In this document: one piece after another, positions 24,009 through 31,191 of the stretch
Layout: each line of letters opens with the position of its first letter
How positions within the stretch are numbered: position 1 is the first letter of the stretch
Assembly (NCBI GenBank): GCA_965212205.1
Contig: CBDBUX010000011.1
Coordinates: 248,001 to 312,000 of the forward strand
Reading direction: 5' to 3'
Source: JAHEJJ01 sp965212205
GTDB lineage: Bacteria > Bacteroidota > Bacteroidia > Flavobacteriales > Flavobacteriaceae
DNA: 64,000 bases
Made by a program: the position numbers and the translations under genes
The notes under the pieces: model-generated
Seen by the model: the letters and a program-made list of their open reading frames with translations, nothing else
Databases searched by the model: none
What the model was told of the DNA's origin: nothing

Positions 24009-24574
24009 ACCATTGCCCTTAATTTTTCAATGCATCTATATTTTTTGTTTCGCGCAGATGCCTCTCCTATCTTAAGTTCTTTTGCAATTTCACGCAGGGA
24101 TTTTTTTTCATAATAAAAAACGGTCAAAAGTTCTTTGCACGCCTTACCCAGGCTATTAAATGTTTCTATCACTTTGTTTAATCTGTTTTCACTTTCATCT
24201 TCCAATTCTGTTTTGGATATTTCTTCCTTAAAATTGGTTTTTAGACTGTTCTCGTCAAGAGGTCTTTTCTTTTTATATTCATTGGACCTCAGATAATCTA
24301 TCCACTTGTTTTTCGCAATACTGTATAAATAACCGTTCAAGGCCGAATCTCCCTTTGGTACAAATTTGTCCAATCGCACATTATTCCAAACTGCCATAAA
24401 TGCCTCCTGATATATATCCTTGGCCAGCATTTTAGTGCCGCCATTTAGCAGAATGTATTTTTCAACCTTTGGGAAATTCTCAAGATACAATTGTTTTAAA
24501 ACCACTTCATTGTTGGCTTTAATCGCAGCAATACGTTTTTCCTGATCAGTGGTTGGCGGGTTCAGTTGTATCAT
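23993..24574 (-). CDS. ECF-type RNA polymerase sigma factor
   Basis: A 193-aa sigma-70 family protein. Region 2 is at about residues 25-95 (YLENFPKVEKYIL, DIYQEAFMAVWNN, YLYSIAKNKWIDYLR) and region 4 at about 130-185 (FNSLGKACKELLTVFYYEKKSLREIAKELKIGEASARNKKYRCIEKLR). The gene heads an operon with the membrane anti-sigma protein and the TPR-CHAT protein. A TGAACA-N13-CGATGCGTA element upstream resembles the promoters of the two lipoprotein genes further upstream, so it probably drives its own operon and theirs. Confidence 0.93.
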   Translation of the reverse strand: MIQLNPPTTDQEKRIAAIKANNEVVLKQLYLENFPKVEKYILLNGGTKMLAKDIYQEAFMAVWNNVRLDKFVPKGDSALNGYLYSIAKNKWIDYLRSNEYKKKRPLDENSLKTNFKEEISKTELEDESENRLNKVIETFNSLGKACKELLTVFYYEKKSLREIAKELKIGEASARNKKYRCIEKLRAMVLTTN

Positions 24575-24644
24575 TATTCGAAGCAGATTACTGCTGCAAA
24601 AAAGATACGTTTTTTTTAAGAATTACAAAGCTGACGAAATTCCT

Positions 24645-24672
24645 TACGCATCGTCCGATAAAACTATGTTCA
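24645..24672 (-). promoter_or_regulatory. putative ECF promoter of sigma operon
   Basis: On the minus strand: TGAACA (24672-24667), 13 nt, CGATGCGTA (24653-24645), 70 nt before the sigma start codon. Related to, but not identical with, the elements at 27379-27407 and 28559-28587. Confidence 0.45.
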
Positions 24673-24744
24673 CTTATATGTTTTGAACCAAAAAGTTTTG
24701 CGCTAGTTTAATTTGTGACCTAGATTATATCTATCAAAAGATAT

Positions 24745-24769
24745 AGGGAGGGTTGTTTAAACCCTCCCT
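24745..24769 (-). terminator. strong hairpin after 852-aa lipoprotein gene
   Basis: Arms AGGGAGGGTT and AACCCTCCCT (10 bp) with loop GTTTA, 16 nt after the stop at 24786. There is no T-run on the minus strand, so termination there is less certain. Confidence 0.5.
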
Positions 24770-24785
24770 GTGAGAACTGATCATA

Positions 24786-27344
24786 CTAATCCTTATATCT
24801 TAAAGTCACCACCACTTCTGCATATCCCGCAAAGCCATTATAAATATCCACAACACGCTGATAGGCATCGGCAGTCCCCTGAGAATTGCAGGTTTCTTCT
24901 CCTCCTCCCTGAGCTCCGGTTGCTGAATAGCGATGTGAATATTCCTCATCCGGTGGTAAATCGTTGCCGTTAATTACCCAGGTTTGACCCGTTCCTACAT
25001 AAGATGGGATCGCATCTGGTGATGCCGCTTTAATAGTGAGCCTGTATTGGACTATTTCTTTATTTTCCATCTCTAACACTTCCGGGTCAAGTGGATTGAA
25101 TTTGTAGAAAGCCTGTACAGACCATTCGCAATATACTCCGTTAACAGCTGGTGGAAATTCCACAATTGTTGGCTCTTCTATAAAAAATCTCTTCTCTAAA
25201 GGATTGTTCGCAATATTTATATCTGCCTCTATTTTATCCACAAAACGAAATCGATCCGATGTTCCTTTGCGTCTGGCGTATATACTTGCTTCAATCTTTT
25301 CTACACCTTCCTCTTCCAATTCCAGGGCGCTGTAGCTAACACTATTGCTATTTTCAATACTTATGTTGCTCTGCGATCCATTAAAGAGTCCAAATTGGGC
25401 GGGGGTATACCATACAAATCTGTAATCCAGTGAGGAGTTTGACACAGGATTCGTACCATCGGTACGACGTATTCTTAAAGTCAATTTTGTATCGCCCTGC
25501 ATAGTAGCACCATGTGGAGTAATTTCAAATCCTATGGGTTTTACTTCTAATTTTGCCTTTGCCGAACCAACCCTGGTGGATGTTTGCCCCTGCTTAATAT
25601 ATACTTCAACCGTAATTTCTTCTGTGGCATCTTCAGGAACATCCACAACATTACTACTGAAATAGGCAACCTGATTGCTCGAACTTGTAAAAGACGTCCC
25701 AGTATGTACATTCCCACGTAATTCCCCATAGGCCCCAGTGGTAGACCAGTGATACTCATAGGATTGCCCAGCTGCCAGATTGCTGTCCTGAATGTTTGCC
25801 TTAAAGATCTTTTCCTCACCCTGAATGACCAGTGTTTCTCTAGGATCCAGGCTCACCTTATTGCGTGTCGAGTTTACTTCCCATTCTTCAAGGCTGTTGG
25901 AACTTGCCCAGCTGTAGAATATTCTCTTAAAATCATAGAATTGCAATCCTCCATCTACAACCGCCAAAGCCTTAAAGAAACTGGCTGTCCGGCCAATTAT
26001 AAGCTGGCTGTTTTCCTGTGAAAAGCCACCTGCTAATCCCGCTAAATTGTTTAATAGGGCTTTAAAAAGATCTTCAAAGATCCCAGCAGATGCCGTATCG
26101 CTCATAGCATCAAAAAATTCCCGTTGCGCTTTATCCATTTTCCCCTCCTTCAAAGCATCATTGACTGCAGGAAGCGAACTGACTGCTAGCTCAAATGCGT
26201 TATAGAAAGGCTTCCATTGCGACTCTTTGAAATTCTGTAAAAAACTGTCTTTACCGATCATGGCTAACAACACAGGAAGTGCAATATCAAAACCTAAAGT
26301 CTCATACTCCAGTTCACTTAGTCTGTCCCCTTCTGCTTCAGTTAGTGCTACCGGTGTTGCTGATGGGCCTACTACCCTTACTTTGTAGAGCGCTTCGTTT
26401 TCATTCTCTGCAATCCCAAGCACAACGGGGTCGCTCTCTTTCCTTGCAGTTTCCAGGCCTTTGCCACTGGCCTGATTCTGAAAAATACCCAAAGTGCTTG
26501 TCAGTGCAAATGAGGGGCCCACAATCAGATCCTTTTGCGCTGAAGCATTTTCCCCAACAATATCAGCGATAAGTTTAACAGGCTGGTCATCTGAGTTTAT
26601 TATATCTGTTTTATATAAAAAGGCATGTGCTCTTCTCCGGGTTTTATTGACAAGTATAATAGAGTTCCCTTCTTTTTCTTCCAGGGCAATACCACTTCGG
26701 GTATCACCTGAAAAGTCTAATCTACTGCTTGCATCTGCTGTTGCAGCGTCTTTTGTAAGCTCCTGAACATATTCCCCCAGTACCGAATTGTATTCAGTGC
26801 TGCTCAGAAAATTGGTATTTTCCACAAACAGTGCCTCCAATGCATTAACAACATTGCCAAAGCCTGTAAAATTGACTGCTTCATACATGTACTTTTCTTT
26901 TATTTCTTCAGGTAAAAAAACGGTACCCAGACCAAAGAACAAGGCAACTTCTAAGGTACTTGCAACAGATAATTCATTTTTGTCACTTGTAATAAATCCC
27001 ATCAATAAGGTTTCACCTGTTCCATCTTTGAGCATTACCAGGCCTCTTCCATTTTTAGGATAGGTTGCATTGGATTGGCCCCCTTCTGTGACCTCAAATT
27101 CCTCAAATAATGAAAATACTTCTGTGGTGGCTAAATCAAGATCTACGTTTTCGGGCAATATCACTTTGATATCCGTCAATACGTATTCACCTGGATTAGC
27201 GCCAGGATCTTGAGGGTCATTAGAGTCGGGATCTTGCTGTTGAGGATCATCCATCATGTCTGCAATAGTGTCATCGCTGCTGCAACCTAGTGTGAAGGAA
27301 AGCATGATGATGAGTCCGGCAATTAATTGTTTAATAGTTTTCAT
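24786..27344 (-). CDS. large lipoprotein, 852 aa, function unknown
   Basis: Lipobox at LGCSS (Cys21), then a low-complexity Asp/Pro/Gln linker (about residues 25-50), the usual Bacteroidota surface-lipoprotein tether. Residues about 55-480 are mixed helical with no recognisable family. Residues about 500-720 contain strand-rich Ig/PKD-like stretches (YEYHWSTTGAYGELRG and YRFVWYTPAQFGLFNG). The end is strand-rich with two Cys. The gene is preceded by an ECF-like promoter identical in both boxes and spacing to that of the neighbouring lipoprotein gene, which places it in the regulon of the sigma factor downstream. Confidence 0.82.
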   Translation of the reverse strand: MKTIKQLIAGLIIMLSFTLGCSSDDTIADMMDDPQQQDPDSNDPQDPGANPGEYVLTDIKVILPENVDLDLATTEVFSLFEEFEVTEGGQSNATYPKNGRGLVMLKDGTGETLLMGFITSDKNELSVASTLEVALFFGLGTVFLPEEIKEKYMYEAVNFTGFGNVVNALEALFVENTNFLSSTEYNSVLGEYVQELTKDAATADASSRLDFSGDTRSGIALEEKEGNSIILVNKTRRRAHAFLYKTDIINSDDQPVKLIADIVGENASAQKDLIVGPSFALTSTLGIFQNQASGKGLETARKESDPVVLGIAENENEALYKVRVVGPSATPVALTEAEGDRLSELEYETLGFDIALPVLLAMIGKDSFLQNFKESQWKPFYNAFELAVSSLPAVNDALKEGKMDKAQREFFDAMSDTASAGIFEDLFKALLNNLAGLAGGFSQENSQLIIGRTASFFKALAVVDGGLQFYDFKRIFYSWASSNSLEEWEVNSTRNKVSLDPRETLVIQGEEKIFKANIQDSNLAAGQSYEYHWSTTGAYGELRGNVHTGTSFTSSSNQVAYFSSNVVDVPEDATEEITVEVYIKQGQTSTRVGSAKAKLEVKPIGFEITPHGATMQGDTKLTLRIRRTDGTNPVSNSSLDYRFVWYTPAQFGLFNGSQSNISIENSNSVSYSALELEEEGVEKIEASIYARRKGTSDRFRFVDKIEADINIANNPLEKRFFIEEPTIVEFPPAVNGVYCEWSVQAFYKFNPLDPEVLEMENKEIVQYRLTIKAASPDAIPSYVGTGQTWVINGNDLPPDEEYSHRYSATGAQGGGEETCNSQGTADAYQRVVDIYNGFAGYAEVVVTLRYKD

Positions 27345-27378
27345 AAGGGTATCATTTAAAAGGTTATCTACTTTCTAG

Positions 27379-27407
27379 TACATCGGAGGAATTATAAATT
27401 GTCATCA
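27379..27407 (-). promoter_or_regulatory. ECF-like promoter of 852-aa lipoprotein gene
   Basis: On the minus strand: TGATGACA (27407-27400), 13 nt, CCGATGTA (27386-27379). Both boxes and the spacing are the same as at 28559-28587. The first box overlaps the stop codon of the upstream lipoprotein gene. Confidence 0.65.
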
Positions 27408-28532
27408 GTTCTTTTTCTCCATACTGTTCCACTCCTTGTTATTCAGGTTAATATCTCCATTGGGATTGTAGAAAAGGTCATCTGATTTTATGTAGTTGCC
27501 ATCGCTATCTGTCCAATATTGCTTTGCATAGCCATCAACCTGGTAAGACTGCCCATTGGCATCATAGACTGTTTCTTCATCTCTGATCATATTGATGTAA
27601 TTTTGATGCCCCGCATCGGAACCATTGGTGCCTCTTAGGTTATTCATATACTGATTATGACGGGCATCGCTGTCGGCATATACTCCTTTCATATATTGCT
27701 GATGAGACTGAAACTGATCTTGCTGAGTCTTCATACGCTGCTGATGAGCCTGGTTCGATTCCCTTTGCCTTTGTATGGTCAGGTTGTTTTTATATTGCAG
27801 CCATTGGGGGTTTTCCACTTCAGACCGTAAGGCTATTTTCATAGCTTCATAGGCTGTTTGGAGTTGTTCCGGGCCGGCGATAAGATAATCCACGCCATAG
27901 GTCCAGATAATGGATCTGCCCATGCCCGGCATTGAATTGTGAATTTGCATCAGCACAAGGTTTACCAGAGCCTGTTGTCCCTGACCATTCGCCCACTTTG
28001 TCGACAGGATTTTAAATTCGACATTGTTGAGACCTTGTGTTCTAATTTTTTCATTAAGAATTTGTTCCATATCTGTAGCTTGCTCTTGCCCCAGATAAGA
28101 GAATCCCAATGACTTTATTTTAGGTGCGAATTCCTGTTGCATGAGTTCATTGATAGCCGGTACCCGTTTGATTTTGATACCATAGGCAGCCATCATTTGA
28201 TTGTTTTCGGGGAATTCGTTAAAAGTATAGGCTTCATGCAGTGAATTAAATGCTTTTAGACCTCCGGAACCTTGGATCTGATAGGAAAATGCGGGGATAG
28301 CCTTGTCGTAGTTATAAGAAGCCCTGGATACCACCTGCCAATCGGCAGGAAATTTTTGGCTTTTCACAATCATACCGGTATGTGCATCTCTGAAATGGTG
28401 TGCTTTCATTGCGTTAGAACTGATTAATGAAGGAGCATTATCGATGCCGGGGGTGTTATTCACTTTGTATTCCTGACAAGAAAGGCTAAGTGTTGAAAGA
28501 AGTGTGATAAGAATAAACTGTGCTGTTTTCAT
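27405..28532 (-). CDS. lipoprotein with Gln/His-rich segment, function unknown
   Basis: The start is set at 28532, where MKTAQFILITLLSTLSLSC gives a clean lipobox (Cys19). An earlier ATG at 28559 lies inside the promoter box and would spoil the signal. The product is 375 aa. The N-terminal two thirds is an alpha/beta region (about residues 25-235). A coiled, Gln/His/Met-rich segment follows (QQRMKTQQDQF, SHQQYMKGVY, RHNQYMNNL), and the end is a YDANGQSYQVDGY-type motif seen in secreted proteins whose tail repeats short hydrophilic strands. Cellular role unknown. Preceded by an ECF-like promoter. Confidence 0.82.
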   Translation of the reverse strand: MKTAQFILITLLSTLSLSCQEYKVNNTPGIDNAPSLISSNAMKAHHFRDAHTGMIVKSQKFPADWQVVSRASYNYDKAIPAFSYQIQGSGGLKAFNSLHEAYTFNEFPENNQMMAAYGIKIKRVPAINELMQQEFAPKIKSLGFSYLGQEQATDMEQILNEKIRTQGLNNVEFKILSTKWANGQGQQALVNLVLMQIHNSMPGMGRSIIWTYGVDYLIAGPEQLQTAYEAMKIALRSEVENPQWLQYKNNLTIQRQRESNQAHQQRMKTQQDQFQSHQQYMKGVYADSDARHNQYMNNLRGTNGSDAGHQNYINMIRDEETVYDANGQSYQVDGYAKQYWTDSDGNYIKSDDLFYNPNGDINLNNKEWNSMEKKN

Positions 28533-28558
28533 GATATCATTTTTAAGTGTTATAGTCA

Positions 28559-28587
28559 TACATCGGATGGACCATAAAATGTCATCA
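28559..28587 (-). promoter_or_regulatory. ECF-like promoter of 375-aa lipoprotein gene
   Basis: On the minus strand: TGATGACA (28587-28580), 13 nt, CCGATGTA (28566-28559), 26 nt before the start codon at 28532. Same boxes and spacing as at 27379-27407, while the 13-nt spacers differ. Confidence 0.65.
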
Positions 28588-28724
28588 TGAAATTTTAGTT
28601 GACTCCGATGCTCTTGACCCGGAATGAAAAGAATAAATAAGATGGAGTAAGGGCTTTCAAAGAAGTAAACAAGGATCAGCGTCTAACGCCTGCGTGCTGC
28701 CGAGCTTTGCCATCTTCGCCGAAA

Positions 28725-28756
28725 TAAAAAAGGCTACCAAGGCTGAAAGCGTAGCC
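28725..28756 (-). terminator. Rho-independent terminator after GIY-YIG gene
   Basis: Arms GGCTAC and GTAGCC with an inner AAGGCT/AGC pairing. The minus strand runs into six T. It directly follows repeat copy B on that strand. Confidence 0.7.
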
Positions 28757-28782
28757 GGGGAGAGATACCTTCAGTGTTCTCT
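28751..28782 (-). repeat. structured intergenic repeat, copy B (short)
   Basis: GTAGCCGGGGAGAGATACC, then TTC and AGTGTTCTC. It matches the first hairpin of copies A and C, then diverges. It lies between the GIY-YIG stop and the terminator. Confidence 0.55.
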
Positions 28783-28810
28783 AAATCTCGCAAGGTTGCA
28801 AATAAAACCC

Positions 28811-29056
28811 TCATATCAAATGCCATTTCATAAACGCTTTTCCGGAACCTGACTTTAAGTAGCGTTCGTAGTCGTAGGCTAATTGCTTGTCGGAGAAAAA
28901 AGAAATGTGAATAAGCTCAATGGGTAACTTATCTTTTGTATAGGACACCTCACCTTTTTTATGTTCTTTGATTCTCCTCGATATCGACGTTGTATAACCT
29001 GTATAAAAGGTACCATTCCTGCATTTAAGAATATAAACCGCACACCTCAGATACAT
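28811..29056 (-). CDS. GIY-YIG nuclease family protein, 81 aa
   Basis: A single-domain GIY-YIG protein: the first motif is VYIL at residues 8-11 and TFYTGYT follows 5 residues later, then the Arg of SRRIKEHKKG and the Glu in YDYERYLKSG. Length is standard for the small stand-alone group, which is common in several copies per flavobacterial genome. The biological role of this group is not established. On the minus strand it is followed by structured repeat copy B and a terminator. Confidence 0.9.
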   Translation of the reverse strand: MYLRCAVYILKCRNGTFYTGYTTSISRRIKEHKKGEVSYTKDKLPIELIHISFFSDKQLAYDYERYLKSGSGKAFMKWHLI

Positions 29057-29234
29057 TGCAATTAGTTATTTTGATGTCTAAGCTAATTCGAATCACCGCA
29101 TTGTACTTGCAGAATGAAGCGGGTGTGGCTGTTATGGTGTCTTATATTTATTTGGAATAATATATTGTGGATCTACATCCACTGAAGCCCGACGTAGATA
29201 GAGGGAGAATTGCTTTGTAGCTTTCGTCATAAAT

Positions 29235-29281
29235 TAAAAAGCCCTCCTTCGCTATTCGCTATGCTCATAGCTACGGAGGGC
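29235..29281 (-). terminator. Rho-independent terminator after repeat copy C
   Basis: Arms GCCCTCC and GGAGGGC (29241-29281), with an additional internal AT-rich pairing. The minus strand runs into TTTTTAATTT. Confidence 0.75.
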
Positions 29282-29285
29282 GAAG

Positions 29286-29377
29286 GTGGAGCCGGGGAGA
29301 GATACCTCCGGTGTTCTCCAGTGGTTCCCGTCCTTTAAATGCAACTTTACTGTCTTTGCAAGACAGGCGTATTAAAA
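29286..29377 (-). repeat. structured intergenic repeat, copy C
   Basis: First hairpin GGAGAGATACC-TCC-GGTGTTCTCC (29296-29319, one bulged A). Second hairpin CTGTCTT-TGC-AAGACAG (29350-29366). The first 15 bases, GTGGAGCCGGGGAGA (29286-29300), are identical to the 3' end of the tmRNA gene at 29448-29462, and a CCCGTCC block is shared too. Confidence 0.65.
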
Positions 29378-29382
29378 GCAAA

Positions 29383-29412
29383 AATCCGATGAAGTATACT
29401 TCTCGGATTTTT
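29383..29412 (-). terminator. tmRNA terminator
   Basis: Arms AAATCCGA and TCGGATTT with an inner AAGTATACTT palindrome. The minus strand ends in a T-run. It lies about 37 nt after the mature tmRNA end. Confidence 0.7.
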
Positions 29413-29448
29413 CCTGTTTTAATCCGCAACAAAAGTTGCGCTTAATCG

Positions 29449-29842
29449 TGGAGCCGGGGAGAATCGAACTCCCGTCCAAACAAGCAATTTCGGTGCTTTC
29501 TACATGCTTAGTTTTTGTTCGGTTTTCGATGTGTAACTGACCAAAAACCGCCTATTACACACTTAGCTTCTTAAGTTTTACATCGTTACCGAAGCCGTAA
29601 CAACGCTATGTTGACTTTTATGGTGCCCCTTTAAAGATCGCCGTCAACAAGGGCTATCCAGGGACATCTCGCTTCTCTGCCTTGCAGAGACGAGGCTAAA
29701 TCCTACTATAATTCGGATTAAGCGGCAAGAGCGTAGTTATTATCGCCATTTAAAAGTGTGAGTCATGAGATTTACGAGCTGTATCCCAGCGCTCGACATG
29801 CTTACATCGCCATTGGTCTCGCTGTCAAAACCAGTCGGCCCC
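29449..29842 (-). ncRNA. ssrA: transfer-messenger RNA (tmRNA)
   Basis: On the minus strand the 5' end GGGGCCG pairs with the 3' CGGCTCC (one G-U) to form the acceptor stem, and the T-arm reads GGACGGGAGTTCGATTCTCCC. The tag frame at 29747-29718 encodes GDNNYALAA and a TAA stop, a typical Bacteroidota tag. Total length is about 394 nt. The 3' CCA is not fully encoded: only the first bases after GGCTCC fit. It rescues stalled ribosomes and tags their products for proteolysis. Confidence 0.96.
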
Positions 29843-29893
29843 AAATCTTCAAAGAACGTCATTTACTAAACGGTTGGCAAAGTTAAGAAATTG

Positions 29894-29925
29894 TTTGTCC
29901 ACCATTTCAAATCCATGTATTTTCG
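29894..29925 (+). promoter_or_regulatory. promoter of lysine/alanine dehydrogenase-like gene
   Basis: TTTG (29894-29897), 20 nt, TATTTTCG (29918-29925, one mismatch to TAnnTTTG), 26 nt before the ATG at 29952. It shows that a TTG at 29874 cannot be the start. Confidence 0.55.
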
Positions 29926-29951
29926 AGCAAATTTTATACCAAAACAATCCC

Positions 29952-31154
29952 ATGCATTTCGGAATCATCCAGGAACGTAAAACCCCGCCAGACCGCCGTG
30001 TAGTATTATCTCCAAGGGCCTGTCAAACTGTCCTGAGCTCATTTGAGCAGGCAAAGATCACGGTAGAACCTTCAGATATCAGGGTTTTTTCAGATCAGGA
30101 ATATACCGATGCCGGTATCCGCGTAGCCTCCGATATGGAAAAATGCGATGTACTACTGGGCGTAAAGGAAGTACCCATTGATTCCCTGATCCCGAACAAA
30201 AAATACTTTTTTTTCTCCCATACCATCAAAGAACAACCCTATAACCGGAAGTTACTACTGGCGGTTCTCGAAAAAAATATTGAATTGTACGACCATGAAG
30301 TCATCACCAACCCTAAAGGCATCCGTCTGGTCGCGTTTGGGCGTTATGCCGGGATCGTAGGAGCGTATAACGGTATTCGTGCATTCGGACTTCGATCTGG
30401 AGATTTCCTCCTTCCTAAAGCCACTGAAATCCGCGACAAGGAGGGCCTCATTCAACAGCTTAAAGAGGTTCAAATGCCTGCCATCAAAGTCTTGCTTACC
30501 GGAAAAGGAAGAGTAGGGAACGGGGCCAAAGAAATTCTCGACGGGATGGGGCTGAAAGAAGTAGGTGTTGAGGAATATATTCACCTTGATTTTCAAGAAG
30601 CGGTCTTTTGCCAGATCGATGTGCTAGATTACAACAGGCGAAAGGATGGACTGATCCTGGGGGAAAATGATTTCTTCCAGAATGCCGAGGACTATGAATC
30701 GACCTTTATGCGATTTGCCGCCGTAACCGACCTCTATATGGCCGGCCACTTTTACGGCCAGGACGCTCCTTATCTGTTTACCCGTGAAGACGCCAAAAAA
30801 CAGGATTTCAACATCAGCCTTGTTGCAGATATCAGCTGTGATGTGGATGGACCCGTAGCTTCTACAATTCGTGCTTCTTCCATTGAAGATCCGGTTTACG
30901 GTTACGACCCCATCAAAGAAACAGAGGTCGATTTCAATAATCCGGATGCTATTGGAGTTATGGCCGTGGATAACCTGCCTGCCGAATTACCCAGGGATTC
31001 CAGCAGCGGTTTTGGGGAAGCCTTTGTTAGGCATGTGATCCCCGCATTTTTTAATGGGGACCAGGACGGGATCCTGGAACGAGCTCTGATGACCAAAGAC
31101 GGTAGGCTGACACCGGGATATGAATACCTGCAGGATTATGTAGATGGGAAATAA
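29952..31154 (+). CDS. NAD(P)-dependent alanine/saccharopine dehydrogenase-like oxidoreductase
   Basis: A 400-aa enzyme of the alanine dehydrogenase/pyridine nucleotide transhydrogenase N-terminal fold. The start is taken at ATG 29952 (MHFGIIQERKTPPDRRVVL), which gives the family's N-terminal Arg/Lys motif. The dinucleotide-binding segment is VLLTGKGRVGNGAKEIL at about residues 200-216. SHTIKEQPYNRKLL near residue 95 and DISCDVDGPVASTIRAS near 298 are typical of the saccharopine dehydrogenase (L-lysine-forming) relatives found in Bacteroidota. Substrate uncertain: lysine/saccharopine metabolism is favoured over plain alanine. It is transcribed away from tmRNA. Confidence 0.82.
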   Translation: MHFGIIQERKTPPDRRVVLSPRACQTVLSSFEQAKITVEPSDIRVFSDQEYTDAGIRVASDMEKCDVLLGVKEVPIDSLIPNKKYFFFSHTIKEQPYNRKLLLAVLEKNIELYDHEVITNPKGIRLVAFGRYAGIVGAYNGIRAFGLRSGDFLLPKATEIRDKEGLIQQLKEVQMPAIKVLLTGKGRVGNGAKEILDGMGLKEVGVEEYIHLDFQEAVFCQIDVLDYNRRKDGLILGENDFFQNAEDYESTFMRFAAVTDLYMAGHFYGQDAPYLFTREDAKKQDFNISLVADISCDVDGPVASTIRASSIEDPVYGYDPIKETEVDFNNPDAIGVMAVDNLPAELPRDSSSGFGEAFVRHVIPAFFNGDQDGILERALMTKDGRLTPGYEYLQDYVDGK

Positions 31155-31191
31155 TAACACTATTATGGGCAGTAGCCAGGAAACCAACGCA

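Larger units (their letters stand above)
29057..29448. other. non-coding stretch between GIY-YIG gene and tmRNA
   Basis: No gene found in 392 nt. It holds repeat copy C (29286-29377), its following terminator (29235-29281) and the tmRNA terminator (29383-29412). The part from 29057 to 29230 has no recognisable feature. Confidence 0.6.

Noticed and set aside
28533..28559. ATG at 28559 as start of the Gln/His-rich lipoprotein
   Set aside because: The codon is part of the ECF-like CCGATGTA box, and starting there would place charged residues before an otherwise clean lipoprotein signal.
29057..29230. Remnant coding sequence between the GIY-YIG gene and the repeat
   Set aside because: Short open stretches exist in several frames but none gives a recognisable domain or a start with a plausible length.
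29340..29380. tRNA-Cys-like anticodon arm (CTGTC-TTGCAAA-GACAG on the minus strand) in repeat copy C
   Set aside because: No acceptor stem, D-arm or T-arm of a tRNA can be built around it, and copy A has TTAAAAA in place of the loop. It is one hairpin of the repeat.
29874..29951. TTG start for the dehydrogenase-like gene
   Set aside because: It precedes the predicted promoter, and the extra 26 residues do not resemble the family's N-terminus.
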